Part shown: positions 24,136-33,462 of the stretch, piece by piece | Layout: each line of letters opens with the position of its first letter | How positions within the stretch are numbered: the first letter of the stretch is position 1 | Assembly (NCBI RefSeq): GCF_002289345.1 | Contig: NZ_NSDG01000028.1 | Coordinates: 86,683-135,719, forward strand | Reading direction: 5' to 3' | Source of the DNA: Pseudoalteromonas sp. HM-SA03 | GTDB lineage: Bacteria; Pseudomonadota; Gammaproteobacteria; Enterobacterales; Alteromonadaceae | Length of the DNA stretch: 49,037 bases | The notes under the pieces: generated by a model | The model's database searches: none | The model's input: only the letters and a program-made list of their open reading frames with translations | Told to the model about the DNA's origin: nothing | Made by a program: the position numbers and the translations under genes

Positions 24136-26406
24136 ATGATTGCAGCAACTCAATCACATAGAGTCAGTTCAACCAAAGGTATACCACGGCATACACTATC
24201 ACTGCTGATAGCGGCAGTATTATCAGGCCATAGTTATGCCGAAGCGGAGTCCACGCTTAGCACTGAGCAAAGCAAAAAAATTGAGCGGATCAGCGTTACC
24301 GCAACGCGACAAACCGAAAATCTACAAGATGTCGCGCTTGCGGTGACCGCCCTCTCAGCCTCAGAGCTTGAGAAGATGAACGTACAAGATCTCGGTGACT
24401 TGGCATCTCACGTTCCGAACCTTAACCTGCACTCAGGGGATGCTTCCAACGCCGTCATTTATATTCGCGGAATTGGCCAAATTGACTCTATCTCCTTTAA
24501 TGACCCCGGCGTTGGTGTGTATCTCGACGACGTATATCTTGGGCGCGTTCAAGGTGCCTTTTTAGATGTTGTCGACCCTGAGCAAATCGAGGTATTACGT
24601 GGTCCACAAGGCACCCTTTACGGTCGCAATACCATAGGTGGCGCGGTGCGTTTCAGTAGTGCCAAACCTTCGCAAGACAACGAAGGGTATGTCAGCGTGG
24701 CGCTTGGAAATTATAATGCTCGAACGATAAAAGCTAGCGTCAACGGCGCATTGATTGAAGACACGCTCTCTGGGCGCTTTGCGATCGCCAAAAGTAGTCG
24801 AGATGGTTTTAGTGAGAATCGCTATAACAATAGTGACGACCACGACAAAGATACCTTAGCGTGGCGCGGCAGTTTACTATATCAACCAAGTGAGAATTTT
24901 TCGGCCTATTTAGTCGTCGACGGCTCGAACGCATCCCCCTCAAGCTCACGCACTCCACATAGAGAAACGCCTATCTATTCTGTGGTAAAAGAAGGCTACT
25001 ATGCACCCGAAGAAGACCCTTTTGTCGTCGACGTTAACTACAACGATTTAGAAGAACTCGATACCTCGGGAGCGAGCTTAACGCTTGAATATCTCACGGG
25101 ACACTCGGTATTTAAATCCATCACTGCTCGACGCGAAATGGAATACCGCACACACTTAGACTTAGATGCCACCCCCGATGCATCATTTGGTATTTTTAAC
25201 TTCGAAGATCAACAACAATTAAGCCAAGAATTTCAATGGCTATACAAAGACGACAAGTTCTCCTTGGTATCTGGACTCTATTACTTTAATGAAGACGATC
25301 TGAGTTTTGGCGGCTCCGTTGCTCCGGACTTTTTCGTTATGCTGGCACCAGACGTTTACCTGCCTTGGCCTGTGATTAACGCAGGAGAACGCGATCAAAA
25401 AAATACCAGCTCAGCCCTCTACGCTAACCTCTCTTGGTCTTTGACTGAAAAGCTCGACGTCACGCTTGGCGCACGCTACACCATAGAGAAAAAAGAAGTC
25501 ACGTCCAAAGGCGAGGAGTTTTTTGGCACCGGTGTAACAACGGCTGAGGAAATGGAAGCGGTATTCGGCACAGGCATTGGCTATAGCCCTACAGGCTACA
25601 GCGCATCCAAGGAGTGGAAAGAGTTTACCCCAAAAGTGGTGTTCGATTACACCATCTCTGACGACAGCATGGTTTACCTGAGCGCCGGAAAAGGGTTTAA
25701 AAGTGGCGGTTTTAACGGCCGGATCACCTCATTTGCACAACCTTTTGAACCAGAAACCTTGTGGAGCTATGAAATTGGCTCTAAGTCCTTATTGAATAAG
25801 CAGAATATTCGCTTAAATACCGCGGCTTTTTTCAATGACTACAAGAACTTTCAGCTCAGCCGCTTTTCTATCGACCCCGACACCGGCGCGTTTTTATCAC
25901 TGTTTGAAAATGCAGGTAAAGCCACCATTTATGGCGCTGAAATGGAGCTCGAAGCCGTGGCTTCCGATAACCTCACTCTGAACCTCAACCTAGGCTATTT
26001 AGGGGGCGGTTATGATGAGCTCATCGGCGACTTTGGTAAAGAAGTCAGCGATGAAAGGGAGCTGGTTAATTCACCTAAATGGAATGGTCGTGCAGGTTTT
26101 GAATACTTCTTTAGCGCCTTTACACAAGGCGAATTTTCACTACGTGGTAGTGCCGCCTACCGCAGTAAAACCTATCTCACCGTGAGCAGCTCTGAGGTAC
26201 TCGCACAATCAGGCTACACCCTCTTTGATATGTCACTACACTACCGCTCCGCGGACGACAGTTGGGAAGCCAGTTTATACGGCAAAAACTTAGGCGATAA
26301 ACGCTATCGCCAACACGGCTTCGATCTTAGCGCAGCACCTGGGGTTCAACTTGGTTATTACGGCGCGCCTAGAACGTACGGTATCAACCTTAAATATAAG
26401 TTTTAA
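24136..26406 (+). CDS. TonB-dependent outer-membrane receptor
   Basis: I set the start at ATG 24136, with AAAGG about nine bases upstream, giving a signal peptide (HTLSLLIAAVLSGHSYAEA) and 756 residues. The frame extends upstream only to a TTG with no ribosome-binding site. A TonB-box-like region IERISVTATRQ is followed by the plug domain (about residues 65-170: DLGDLASHVPNLNL, IYIRGIGQID, VEVLRGPQGTLYGRNTIGG), then a 22-stranded barrel ending in the aromatic F typical of outer-membrane proteins. It imports a ligand too large for porins with TonB/ExbBD energy. Two esterase/hydrolase genes follow directly (2 and 9 bp), so the ligand is plausibly an ester or oligomer made by these enzymes rather than iron. 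Confidence 0.93.
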   Translation: MIAATQSHRVSSTKGIPRHTLSLLIAAVLSGHSYAEAESTLSTEQSKKIERISVTATRQTENLQDVALAVTALSASELEKMNVQDLGDLASHVPNLNLHSGDASNAVIYIRGIGQIDSISFNDPGVGVYLDDVYLGRVQGAFLDVVDPEQIEVLRGPQGTLYGRNTIGGAVRFSSAKPSQDNEGYVSVALGNYNARTIKASVNGALIEDTLSGRFAIAKSSRDGFSENRYNNSDDHDKDTLAWRGSLLYQPSENFSAYLVVDGSNASPSSSRTPHRETPIYSVVKEGYYAPEEDPFVVDVNYNDLEELDTSGASLTLEYLTGHSVFKSITARREMEYRTHLDLDATPDASFGIFNFEDQQQLSQEFQWLYKDDKFSLVSGLYYFNEDDLSFGGSVAPDFFVMLAPDVYLPWPVINAGERDQKNTSSALYANLSWSLTEKLDVTLGARYTIEKKEVTSKGEEFFGTGVTTAEEMEAVFGTGIGYSPTGYSASKEWKEFTPKVVFDYTISDDSMVYLSAGKGFKSGGFNGRITSFAQPFEPETLWSYEIGSKSLLNKQNIRLNTAAFFNDYKNFQLSRFSIDPDTGAFLSLFENAGKATIYGAEMELEAVASDNLTLNLNLGYLGGGYDELIGDFGKEVSDERELVNSPKWNGRAGFEYFFSAFTQGEFSLRGSAAYRSKTYLTVSSSEVLAQSGYTLFDMSLHYRSADDSWEASLYGKNLGDKRYRQHGFDLSAAPGVQLGYYGAPRTYGINLKYKF

Positions 26407-26408
26407 TT

Positions 26409-27359
26409 ATGAAATTAGACAAACAAACACAAACACTGTTAGACGACCTCGCAGCTCAAGCTGGCGACATTCACGACATCGAAATCTCCATTGAGACCTC
26501 ACGACAAGGCGCAAGAGCGATGTTTTTGGGGCTCGCGGGAGAGATTGAAGCACAAGTAAGTAGCCAAGACCTACACATTGAACACAATGGTATTCACGTG
26601 GGCGTTCGCTGTTACCAACCGGCGCAGTCTTTGGCAAGCCCCAGTCCCGCGGTGGTGTTTGTCCACGGCGGCGGCTGGTCTTTAGGAGATATCGACTGCT
26701 ATGATGGACTGGTAAAAGACTTATGCCAGCAATCCGGTGTCGCTTTTTTCAGTGTCGAATACAGCCTCGCGCCTGAGCATAAGTTTCCATGCGCCCTGCA
26801 GCAAGTGATAGCCGTAGTAGATTGGCTGCAAGAAAACCACCAGCAGTTGGAGCTAGACCCCACTAAGATTTCACTGATGGGCGACAGTGCCGGTGGTAAC
26901 TTAGCGCTTGTTGCAGCGCATAACTTACATCAACAACAGCCAAACACCCTAAGTAACTTATACCTAGTTTATCCGGTAGTTGATTCCTTTTCTCCCCATG
27001 AAACCTACCCGTCACGCATGCTGTATGGCGATGGAAACTTGTTGCTAACCAGAGACGCAATTAAAGACACCTGCGACTGGTATCTAGCACCCGAGCAAAG
27101 TGCGGCGGACGTCAATGTCTCGCCATTATTTATTGAAGACATGACGCACCTTCCTGCCACCAGTGTGTTGCTTGCCGGCTGCGACCCACTTTACGATGAA
27201 GGAATGCTGCTCGCTAAAAAACTAAAGCAAGTGGGTGTGCTTAATACCCTAACTTGCTTTGAAAATACCATACATGCGTTTTTCTCCTTTGCCGTGCTCG
27301 ACGTCTGCAAGCTCGCGCGCAGTAATATCGCCAATCAGTTAAAACATGACTTGACCTAG
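26409..27359 (+). CDS. HSL-family alpha/beta hydrolase (esterase)
   Basis: The gene starts two bases after the receptor's stop. The 316-residue product has no signal peptide and is likely cytosolic. Its oxyanion motif is HGGGW (H86) and the nucleophile elbow is GDSAGG (S160). D259 (in CDPLYDEG) and H289 (in NTIHAFF) complete a catalytic triad. This pattern defines the hormone-sensitive-lipase-like esterase family, acting on short-chain esters. In this operon it likely cleaves the imported product of the receptor or a breakdown product of the secreted hydrolase. Confidence 0.93.
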   Translation: MKLDKQTQTLLDDLAAQAGDIHDIEISIETSRQGARAMFLGLAGEIEAQVSSQDLHIEHNGIHVGVRCYQPAQSLASPSPAVVFVHGGGWSLGDIDCYDGLVKDLCQQSGVAFFSVEYSLAPEHKFPCALQQVIAVVDWLQENHQQLELDPTKISLMGDSAGGNLALVAAHNLHQQQPNTLSNLYLVYPVVDSFSPHETYPSRMLYGDGNLLLTRDAIKDTCDWYLAPEQSAADVNVSPLFIEDMTHLPATSVLLAGCDPLYDEGMLLAKKLKQVGVLNTLTCFENTIHAFFSFAVLDVCKLARSNIANQLKHDLT

Positions 27360-27368
27360 GATAAAAAT

Positions 27369-28610
27369 ATGAAAAGCACAAACACAGCGTTGCGCACTCA
27401 CACTTATGGATTGCTCATTTTTATCTCACTCGCAGCAAGTGGTATAGCGCACGCTTCAGCGACACTTGAAGCCACCTATACCACAGGTATTAACAATGGC
27501 TGGCAAAAGGTTGAAAGATGGCGAGATAGCTCAGGGCATATCGGCAATGAGAGCTTTCCTGCCGACGGCCGTGGCGATCAATCAGATCAGCGTGCTACTT
27601 TCTTTGCATCTAACCAGCCAAGCTCTGCGCAGTTTCTGCTTTATCATGCACCGAGTTGGGATAGTAACAGCCGCCAAACGCCGGTGTTGCTGATCCACGG
27701 TGCCAATCAAGATGCCGATTTGGCTTGGGCAAATCCAAACGAGGCCGGTAGTTACGGCTGTGGTCGACAAAACTGCCCTTCGCAAGGCTTAATGCAAGCG
27801 CTTGCCAATGATAATTATAAAGTTTTTGCCTTAAATCTGGCGCATAAAAATGGCGATGGCTTTATCTGGGCGGAGCAGATAGCCAACGCCATCGCTCAGG
27901 TTAAAAATAAGACGGGGGCAACGCAAGTCGATTTAGTCACTTGGTCAAAAAGCGCGTTTAATGCCCGCATGTATATTTCTTCTTTGACCAATGCTTGGAG
28001 CACTAAATTCAACAGTGACGTACGCAAACTGGTGATGCTCGGTGCCCCCAACAACGGCATTGATTGGTCATTTCGTCACGGCGTTAATCATACCTATGGT
28101 GCTTATTCGCAATGTGGCGGCAGCATAAATGGGCCTACTGCGCATGATCAGATATTATGTTTTGGCTTATGGTATTCAAGTTCTGAGTGGGTTTACGACT
28201 CGCCTTATTTTCCCGGCTCCGCGCAGATGCTAAAAGCACTAGATGATAAATATGCACTGCCCACCACAGAGCAAGATTGGTACACCACTTACTACGGTGG
28301 CTTAGGGTTTGTGAGCAAAGGCCGAGGTATCGCAGCGTTTACGGTCAACTCACTGGTAGACCAAGTTCGTAGCGCTGGCACCGACAGCAGCGTTCAAGTT
28401 TATAATCTTTGTGGCGATCAGGCCGATATGGCATTTATTCACAATGAACATACCGGCCCTTCCGATGGCGTTGTATTTATCAGTAGCTGCATCGACAGCA
28501 CAGGAATAAGTAACTTAGCGGGCTCAGCGGTTGTGGCCACCAACCATCTAGAGCTTGGCTGGGAACCCAGTGCAATCAACCAAATCAAAAATTGGTTAAG
28601 TGCTCCCTAG
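27369..28610 (+). CDS. Secreted alpha/beta hydrolase (lipase/depolymerase-like)
   Basis: A signal peptide (HTYGLLIFISLAASGIAHA) precedes a 413-residue protein starting nine bases after the esterase gene. PVLLIHGANQDADLAWANP supplies the oxyanion loop. The likely nucleophile is S193 in the elbow VTWSKSAF, a variant of G-x-S-x-G with T and S at the glycine positions. Candidate acid and histidine lie in GPSDGVVF and NHLELGW. Cysteines in YGCGRQNCPS, YSQCGGS, ILCFG, NLCGDQ and SSCIDS suggest disulfides, consistent with extracellular life. I class it as Lipase_2/EstA-like; substrate (triglyceride, polyester, wax ester) is not resolved. It probably feeds the receptor and the cytosolic esterase. Confidence 0.82.
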   Translation: MKSTNTALRTHTYGLLIFISLAASGIAHASATLEATYTTGINNGWQKVERWRDSSGHIGNESFPADGRGDQSDQRATFFASNQPSSAQFLLYHAPSWDSNSRQTPVLLIHGANQDADLAWANPNEAGSYGCGRQNCPSQGLMQALANDNYKVFALNLAHKNGDGFIWAEQIANAIAQVKNKTGATQVDLVTWSKSAFNARMYISSLTNAWSTKFNSDVRKLVMLGAPNNGIDWSFRHGVNHTYGAYSQCGGSINGPTAHDQILCFGLWYSSSEWVYDSPYFPGSAQMLKALDDKYALPTTEQDWYTTYYGGLGFVSKGRGIAAFTVNSLVDQVRSAGTDSSVQVYNLCGDQADMAFIHNEHTGPSDGVVFISSCIDSTGISNLAGSAVVATNHLELGWEPSAINQIKNWLSAP

Positions 28611-28731
28611 CAGCCCCCTCCGCGGGTGGTGACAAAATACTGCACTAAAGTTGCAACGCAAAACTATTGCTATCTTGAGTTGATGTTGATTAACTGAATT
28701 GTTGAGAGTGACAGGATGAGCTTACGTATTT

Positions 28732-29748
28732 ATGTCAAACACCACCATTGCACCTTGCTACGTGCAATTGATGCAGCACACACTCACCGCAGCAAAACTG
28801 GAATTTGCTGCGGTCGCGCAGTATTTGGCTATCAATAAAGCCATTGACGCCATAGATGCCATTGAGTTTATGCGCGTGATGGAACACTGTGCTGTCGAGC
28901 TCAATGACGAAAGTCTAAACCTCAACCGCAAAAAGCTTCTGCCTGGCACCAACGAATTTGTATTCAATAGCCTGCGCCATTGCCGCACCATTACTCAGCT
29001 CTTACAGGAGCTTGCCCGTGGCTATAACTTTATCCACGCGGGGACCTACAATTTCTGCGAGGTGTCACACTCTCAAGTGAGTTACATAATTGATGATGCA
29101 GCCTTTGACTACGCCACGGCCGCTGACGCACAATTTTCTCGCTGTATGTTAGATAGCATGCTGATATTGATCCATGGCCTCGTAAAATATGTGTGCGCCG
29201 AAACCACCCCAGTTCAACTCACACAAGTGCAGACCAAAAGTGACTCAAGCTCGCTGCTAAACTCGGTTATCACCCACATTCCCATTAAACCCGTAAGTAA
29301 TCGCTACTTACTCACCTATCAATACCAAGAAACGAATCAATCATTGGATTTGGCGAAGCTAGAGCACTTAACGCTCAATACCATTTATCATTCGCTCGCA
29401 AAAACGCTCCATCACCAGCAATCGATCAACGACCATGCTAATTTGCTCGATAAAGTCTATAGTGAGCTTAACGCAGGAACACTGTGCCAAGAACAAATGG
29501 CTGACAAGCTCAATATCAGTCCGGCAACATTAAGACGAAGGCTCGCTGAGTATCAAACCAGTTTTAGACAACTAAAAAACAACGTACAGAACAAGCAGGC
29601 CAAACTGCGACTGACTCAAGGCAGTAGTTTGTATGAGGTCGCGCACACACTGCAGTTTTCAGATGAGCGTAGCTTTATACGTGCGTTTAAGTCGTGGAAC
29701 GGCGTAACACCTATGCAATTTCTGCAGGGTTTGAGTTCAAAATCCTAA
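28732..29748 (+). CDS. AraC-family transcriptional regulator (OruR/VirS-like)
   Basis: The product is a 338-residue AraC-type regulator. The N-terminal 230 residues form the arabinose-binding-like/OruR-type sensing domain (for example AVAQYLAINKAIDAIDAIEF). The C-terminal double HTH has TLCQEQMADKLNISPATLRRRL and LYEVAHTLQFSDERSFIRAFK, ending with WNGVTPMQF. Members of this branch often control TonB receptors, esterases or degradative genes in response to lipid-like ligands. It lies 121 bp after the secreted hydrolase and most likely controls this cluster. An in-frame stop at 28717 excludes a longer start. Confidence 0.9.
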   Translation: MSNTTIAPCYVQLMQHTLTAAKLEFAAVAQYLAINKAIDAIDAIEFMRVMEHCAVELNDESLNLNRKKLLPGTNEFVFNSLRHCRTITQLLQELARGYNFIHAGTYNFCEVSHSQVSYIIDDAAFDYATAADAQFSRCMLDSMLILIHGLVKYVCAETTPVQLTQVQTKSDSSSLLNSVITHIPIKPVSNRYLLTYQYQETNQSLDLAKLEHLTLNTIYHSLAKTLHHQQSINDHANLLDKVYSELNAGTLCQEQMADKLNISPATLRRRLAEYQTSFRQLKNNVQNKQAKLRLTQGSSLYEVAHTLQFSDERSFIRAFKSWNGVTPMQFLQGLSSKS

Positions 29749-29857
29749 CTATTAAATTTTGTTTAGAGCTGCTAATACAACTCATGTTAAAGTTGACGTT
29801 AAACAAAGCAAAGCAATGAACACCATAGCCTAGCGCTGTAGTATGATGCTTTTAGTA

Positions 29858-30288
29858 TTACTCAGTAAAACTGAGTTCTTGAGATTCAAGCGAAAATTGC
29901 TCGCCGGTATCCAGTGACATTTCAATATAAAAGACATGGGTTTGTTTATAAGTGGGCTCACTATTCAGTGCAGACTGGATAAATTTGCACACTCTTTTCT
30001 CTTCAATATTTAAAAACTTAGATATTGAAAAGTAGTCTTTTCGCTACTTTCTGACTGGCGGTAAGCAATCTGATTGCTGTATTCAAGGCCAATAAACACC
30101 ACATCAAACACATCGTTTAAACTTGAACCTGCTGGTAACTCGTCACTAAATGCGGCGCTTGAGATAATGTTTATATCGTTGATACTTTCAGTCGTAAAAG
30201 GTAATGCAGGAGACCATGCATAAGCGGTGCTAATTAAAGAGAGCCGAAAACTAGCTCCTGATAATTTATGGAAACGGCGCTGTCGTAT
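29858..30288 (-). pseudogene. Frameshifted secreted-protein remnant
   Basis: Minus-strand translation from about 30288 gives a signal-peptide-like stretch (KLSGASFRLSLISTAYA) and a mature part (SPALPFTTESINDIN, FDVVFIGLEYSNQIAYRQSE) that stops at TAA just after YLSF. In the next frame the sequence continues with SISKFLNIEEKRVCKFIQSA, then TYKQTHVFYIEMSLDTGEQF and SFTE before TAA at 29860-29858. A single-base frameshift near the middle would join them into one protein of about 145 residues. The N-terminus has no ATG, only ATA where a start would fit. The family is not recognised. The rest of 29749-30492 carries only the promoter region for the acyltransferase gene. Confidence 0.65.
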
Positions 30289-30492
30289 GGTGAGTTGACA
30301 AACTCATCCCCATTACCATTTTCTATTTTGAATCCAAGTGAGGCTGAAAATAAAATCGGCCATCTACTTTATTTGTTATTAAATGTTCTCGTAACAACGA
30401 TTCAGCCTGAAAAGTCGCTTTTCTTCAATATTTTAGTTGGCAGAAAATATAGTATAACCATCTGATAAAGCATCCAATGTAGGGATAACAGA

Positions 30493-31677
30493 ATGCACAA
30501 TAACGCGCGGTTTCATTATATTGATAATATGCGAGGCTTGGCACTATTGCTTGGTGTTGTTTTTCATGCGGCCTTAGCATACGGCCCTTATTTTCATAAC
30601 CTTTGGATCAGTGTCGATCCAGACAAAAATGTCTTTTTTAACTACCTCGCCATGTGGACGCACCTATTCAGGATGCCACTATTTTTTATCATTGCCGGCT
30701 TTTGTGCCGCCCTGCTTATTCAAAAACGTGGTGGTAAAGCTTATATTCAAAACAGGTTAAAACGACTACTCATCCCCTTTATTATTTTCCTACCGCTCAC
30801 CTTGTTGGTGTTATTACATGCGATGCATTGGGGCAGCAGCGTTGCCAGCGCCCCACCACCGTTATTTGATGTTATGCAGCAGATAAAAGAGCCACAGGTG
30901 ACAAGCATGCATCTATGGTTTTTGTGGTATTTAAGCCAATTTTGTGTGTTATTTTGGTTGTTACACAAGTTTCCACAATTTTATCAACACACTCTCGCTA
31001 TCGTTGTTAAACCAGTCTTTTTATGCGTTATATTGCCGGTTATCATCACGGCATCTATGTCCAATTTGATGGTGCCATTTCCAGCTCCAGATAAATTGCA
31101 GCCTCATTGGTGGGCTTACGGGTTTTATGGCTCTTTATTTTTGTTGGGAGCAGGACTATTTCATCATCACAAAGTGGTCGCTCGCTACTCAAAACAATTC
31201 AATTGGTTATTAATTACTGCCTGCACTTCATTGGTTGCATACTTTTACTTTTTGCCGCCATCACCGTCGCTTGAAAAAGTCATTATCGCGGTCAAAACAG
31301 GCGACGCAACGCCTGAAAAAATCAATTTGATCAGCGTTGTAGTTCAAACCATCGCTATTCTCAGTTGGACAGCTGTCGCTTATTTAGCGGGGTTCAAATG
31401 GTTGAGTCGATTTAACAAACAAAGTCGCTATATTTCAGACGCATCCTATTGGATTTATCTCATCCATATTCCGCTCCTTGTGTATATTCAACTTCCTCTT
31501 ACGAACCTTGAAGTACCTGTCTTCATCAAGTTTATTATTGCTCTATCTCTGACGGTGACGATAGGCATTATTAGCTACCATTATATGGTTAGAAATACGG
31601 TGATTGGTATCTTATTAAACGGCCGAAAAGCCAAGTCAAAAAATGTAAAAGCAGACATATTGACTGAGCGTTCTTAG
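30493..31677 (+). CDS. Acyltransferase-3 family membrane protein (OpgC-like)
   Basis: This 394-residue protein has about ten predicted transmembrane helices. The N-terminal signature DNMRGLALLLGVVFHAALAYG contains the conserved Arg and His (H26) of the acyltransferase-3 family, and the region HLFRMPLFFIIAGFCAALLIQ follows. Members transfer acetyl, succinyl or other acyl groups to surface carbohydrates, membrane lipids or periplasmic glucans. The length and the MPLFF(I)IAGF block resemble MdoC/OpgC, which succinylates osmoregulated glucans. The basic C-terminus (NGRKAKSKNVKAD) should be cytoplasmic. It is a single gene ending at a strong terminator. Confidence 0.88.
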   Translation: MHNNARFHYIDNMRGLALLLGVVFHAALAYGPYFHNLWISVDPDKNVFFNYLAMWTHLFRMPLFFIIAGFCAALLIQKRGGKAYIQNRLKRLLIPFIIFLPLTLLVLLHAMHWGSSVASAPPPLFDVMQQIKEPQVTSMHLWFLWYLSQFCVLFWLLHKFPQFYQHTLAIVVKPVFLCVILPVIITASMSNLMVPFPAPDKLQPHWWAYGFYGSLFLLGAGLFHHHKVVARYSKQFNWLLITACTSLVAYFYFLPPSPSLEKVIIAVKTGDATPEKINLISVVVQTIAILSWTAVAYLAGFKWLSRFNKQSRYISDASYWIYLIHIPLLVYIQLPLTNLEVPVFIKFIIALSLTVTIGIISYHYMVRNTVIGILLNGRKAKSKNVKADILTERS

Positions 31678-31710
31678 GTAGAGGAAGTCACGTGCGAAAG
31701 TAACTTTTGC

Positions 31711-31737
31711 AAAAGCCAGAGCAAAGCTCTGGCTTTT
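31711..31737. terminator. Bidirectional intrinsic terminator
   Basis: A perfect 12-bp stem (AAAAGCCAGAGC / GCTCTGGCTTTT, loop AAA) lies between the convergent acyltransferase and GST genes. T-runs are present on both strands. Confidence 0.9.
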
Positions 31738-31744
31738 AAATAGG

Positions 31745-32353
31745 CTAACCGTGACTTCGTGCAGCTTGATATGCACCGCGAGCTTGCACTTTTTCGAGAT
31801 AAGCCTTGATGTTGCCATGCGCTGTGAGCAAACCGACTTTGTCTGCGATTTCTAGCATCACCGTCATCATAATATCGGCGGCGGTAAAGTCGTTGCCTGC
31901 GAAATAGCTTTGCTTGGCGAGTGTGGCATCTATGTAAGAAAAGTCGACATTGACTTCTTTAGCAATGTAGCCATCCATTGGTTTATCGCCTGTACGCTGC
32001 TCCATCTTCATCATCAAAGACGCAATCACCGGCAGCGCCAATGACCCCTCAGCAAAGTGCAACCATTCTTGATATTGATAGTACTCAGGTGTCCCCACAT
32101 CTGGTCGCAAACTACTCTTTTCCGCTTTATCTAGCAGATATTCCATGATGGCTCCAGACTCACATAAGACTAAGCTGTCATCGACCAACACGGGGGCTTT
32201 TCCAAGTGGATGCACCTTTTTAAGACTTTCAGGCGCAAGGCGCGTTTCAGAGTTTCGCTCGTGCTCCACAAGCTCATAAGGCATGTCGAGTTCATGTAAA
32301 AGCCAAAGTACTCTTGTCGAGCGTGATTCGTTTAAGTGGTGAACAGTTAACAT
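31745..32353 (-). CDS. Glutathione S-transferase
   Basis: This 202-residue GST has an N-terminal thioredoxin-like domain (LTVHHLNESRSTRVLWLLHE; cis-Pro region KAPVLVDDSLVLCESGAIMEYL with the glutathione-binding ES pair) and an all-helical C-terminal domain (FTAADIMMTVMLEIADKVG). It conjugates or reduces electrophiles with glutathione in the cytosol. It is last in an apparent operon with the PfpI-like and CurA-like genes, consistent with carbonyl or electrophile detoxification. Confidence 0.93.
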   Translation of the reverse strand: MLTVHHLNESRSTRVLWLLHELDMPYELVEHERNSETRLAPESLKKVHPLGKAPVLVDDSLVLCESGAIMEYLLDKAEKSSLRPDVGTPEYYQYQEWLHFAEGSLALPVIASLMMKMEQRTGDKPMDGYIAKEVNVDFSYIDATLAKQSYFAGNDFTAADIMMTVMLEIADKVGLLTAHGNIKAYLEKVQARGAYQAARSHG

Positions 32354-32376
32354 CTAATTTTTCCTGATAAATCTAA

Positions 32377-33438
32377 TTATACGAGCTCGTCTGGACCTAA
32401 GCGCACGACAAGTTTGCCGAAGTTTTTACCTTCCAATAAGCCAATAAATGCTTCGACTGCGTTATCTATCCCCTCGACTAAGTGCTCTTTGTACTTAATC
32501 TTGCCCGCGTTTAACCATGGCAGCATCGCTTCGCTGAACTCGTTGTATCTATGCCCATAGTCGTCGAATACAATAAAGCCTTGCATTTTCACTCGCTTAA
32601 TCAGCAGCGTCGCCATCAGCATCGACATACGATCAGGTCCCGATGGCAACTCAGTGGCATTATATTGAGAGATCAACCCACAAAGTGGAACCCGGGCACT
32701 TGAGTTAAGCAATGGCATAACTGCATCGAACACCTTGCCACCCACATTTTCAAAATAGACGTCAATTCCTGATGGACATGCCTGCGCTAACTGCTCAGCG
32801 AGATCATCCTTGCAGTGATCAAGACAGGCATCAAAGCCAAGCGCCTCGGTAGCGTAACTGCATTTTTCGGTGCCACCAGCAATGCCTATTACTCTACAGC
32901 CTTGCAGTTTTGCTATTTGTCCAACAAGGCTGCCTACAGCACCGGTTGCTGCGGCAACGACTACAGTTTCTCCAGCTTCTGGCTGACCGATATCCATCAG
33001 TCCCATGTAAGCGGTAAGGCCTGGCATCCCTAACACGCCCAAGCTATATGATGGGTTAGGTAGATTGTTGTCTAACTTAAGTAAGCCAGTGCCATCCGAG
33101 ACGCTATAGTCTTGCCAGCCACTCATCGCGAGTACCCAGTCACCTTTGGTAAATTTAGGGTTATTTGACGCTTCAACTCGGCATACTGTGCCACCTACCA
33201 TCGCTTCACCTATAGCAACCGGCTCAGCATAAGATTTTGCATCGCTCATACGGCCACGCATGTATGGATCTAACGACAAAAAGACGGTGCGAAGGAGCAC
33301 TTCACCCTCTTTTGGCGTTGGGATCTGTGCTTCTTCATAATTGAAATTTTCTTGCGTTGGTGCACCATGTGGGCGCGACGCCAAGGTAATGCGACGATTC
33401 GTTTGTGCGTTTTGAACTTGGTTTATTGCGTTACTCAT
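32377..33438 (-). CDS. curA: NADPH-dependent 2-alkenal/curcumin reductase-like protein (CurA)
   Basis: The 353-residue product belongs to the leukotriene B4 dehydrogenase/CurA branch of the MDR superfamily. RTVFLSLDPYMRGRMSDAKSY is the family N-terminal signature. The Rossmann motif ATGAVGSLVGQIAKLQGCRV and the block CPSGIDVYFENVGGKVFDAV are diagnostic. No zinc ligands are present. The enzyme reduces carbon-carbon double bonds of unsaturated carbonyls with NADPH. Length matches E. coli CurA (345). It is the middle gene of the operon, 23 bp before the GST gene. Confidence 0.92.
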   Translation of the reverse strand: MSNAINQVQNAQTNRRITLASRPHGAPTQENFNYEEAQIPTPKEGEVLLRTVFLSLDPYMRGRMSDAKSYAEPVAIGEAMVGGTVCRVEASNNPKFTKGDWVLAMSGWQDYSVSDGTGLLKLDNNLPNPSYSLGVLGMPGLTAYMGLMDIGQPEAGETVVVAAATGAVGSLVGQIAKLQGCRVIGIAGGTEKCSYATEALGFDACLDHCKDDLAEQLAQACPSGIDVYFENVGGKVFDAVMPLLNSSARVPLCGLISQYNATELPSGPDRMSMLMATLLIKRVKMQGFIVFDDYGHRYNEFSEAMLPWLNAGKIKYKEHLVEGIDNAVEAFIGLLEGKNFGKLVVRLGPDELV

Positions 33439-33462
33439 GATTTATTCCTTTTAATAAGCAGG

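Noticed and set aside
30268..30465. Plus-strand 65-codon frame
   Set aside because: Overlaps the frameshifted minus-strand gene, lacks a ribosome-binding site and has no protein-like pattern.
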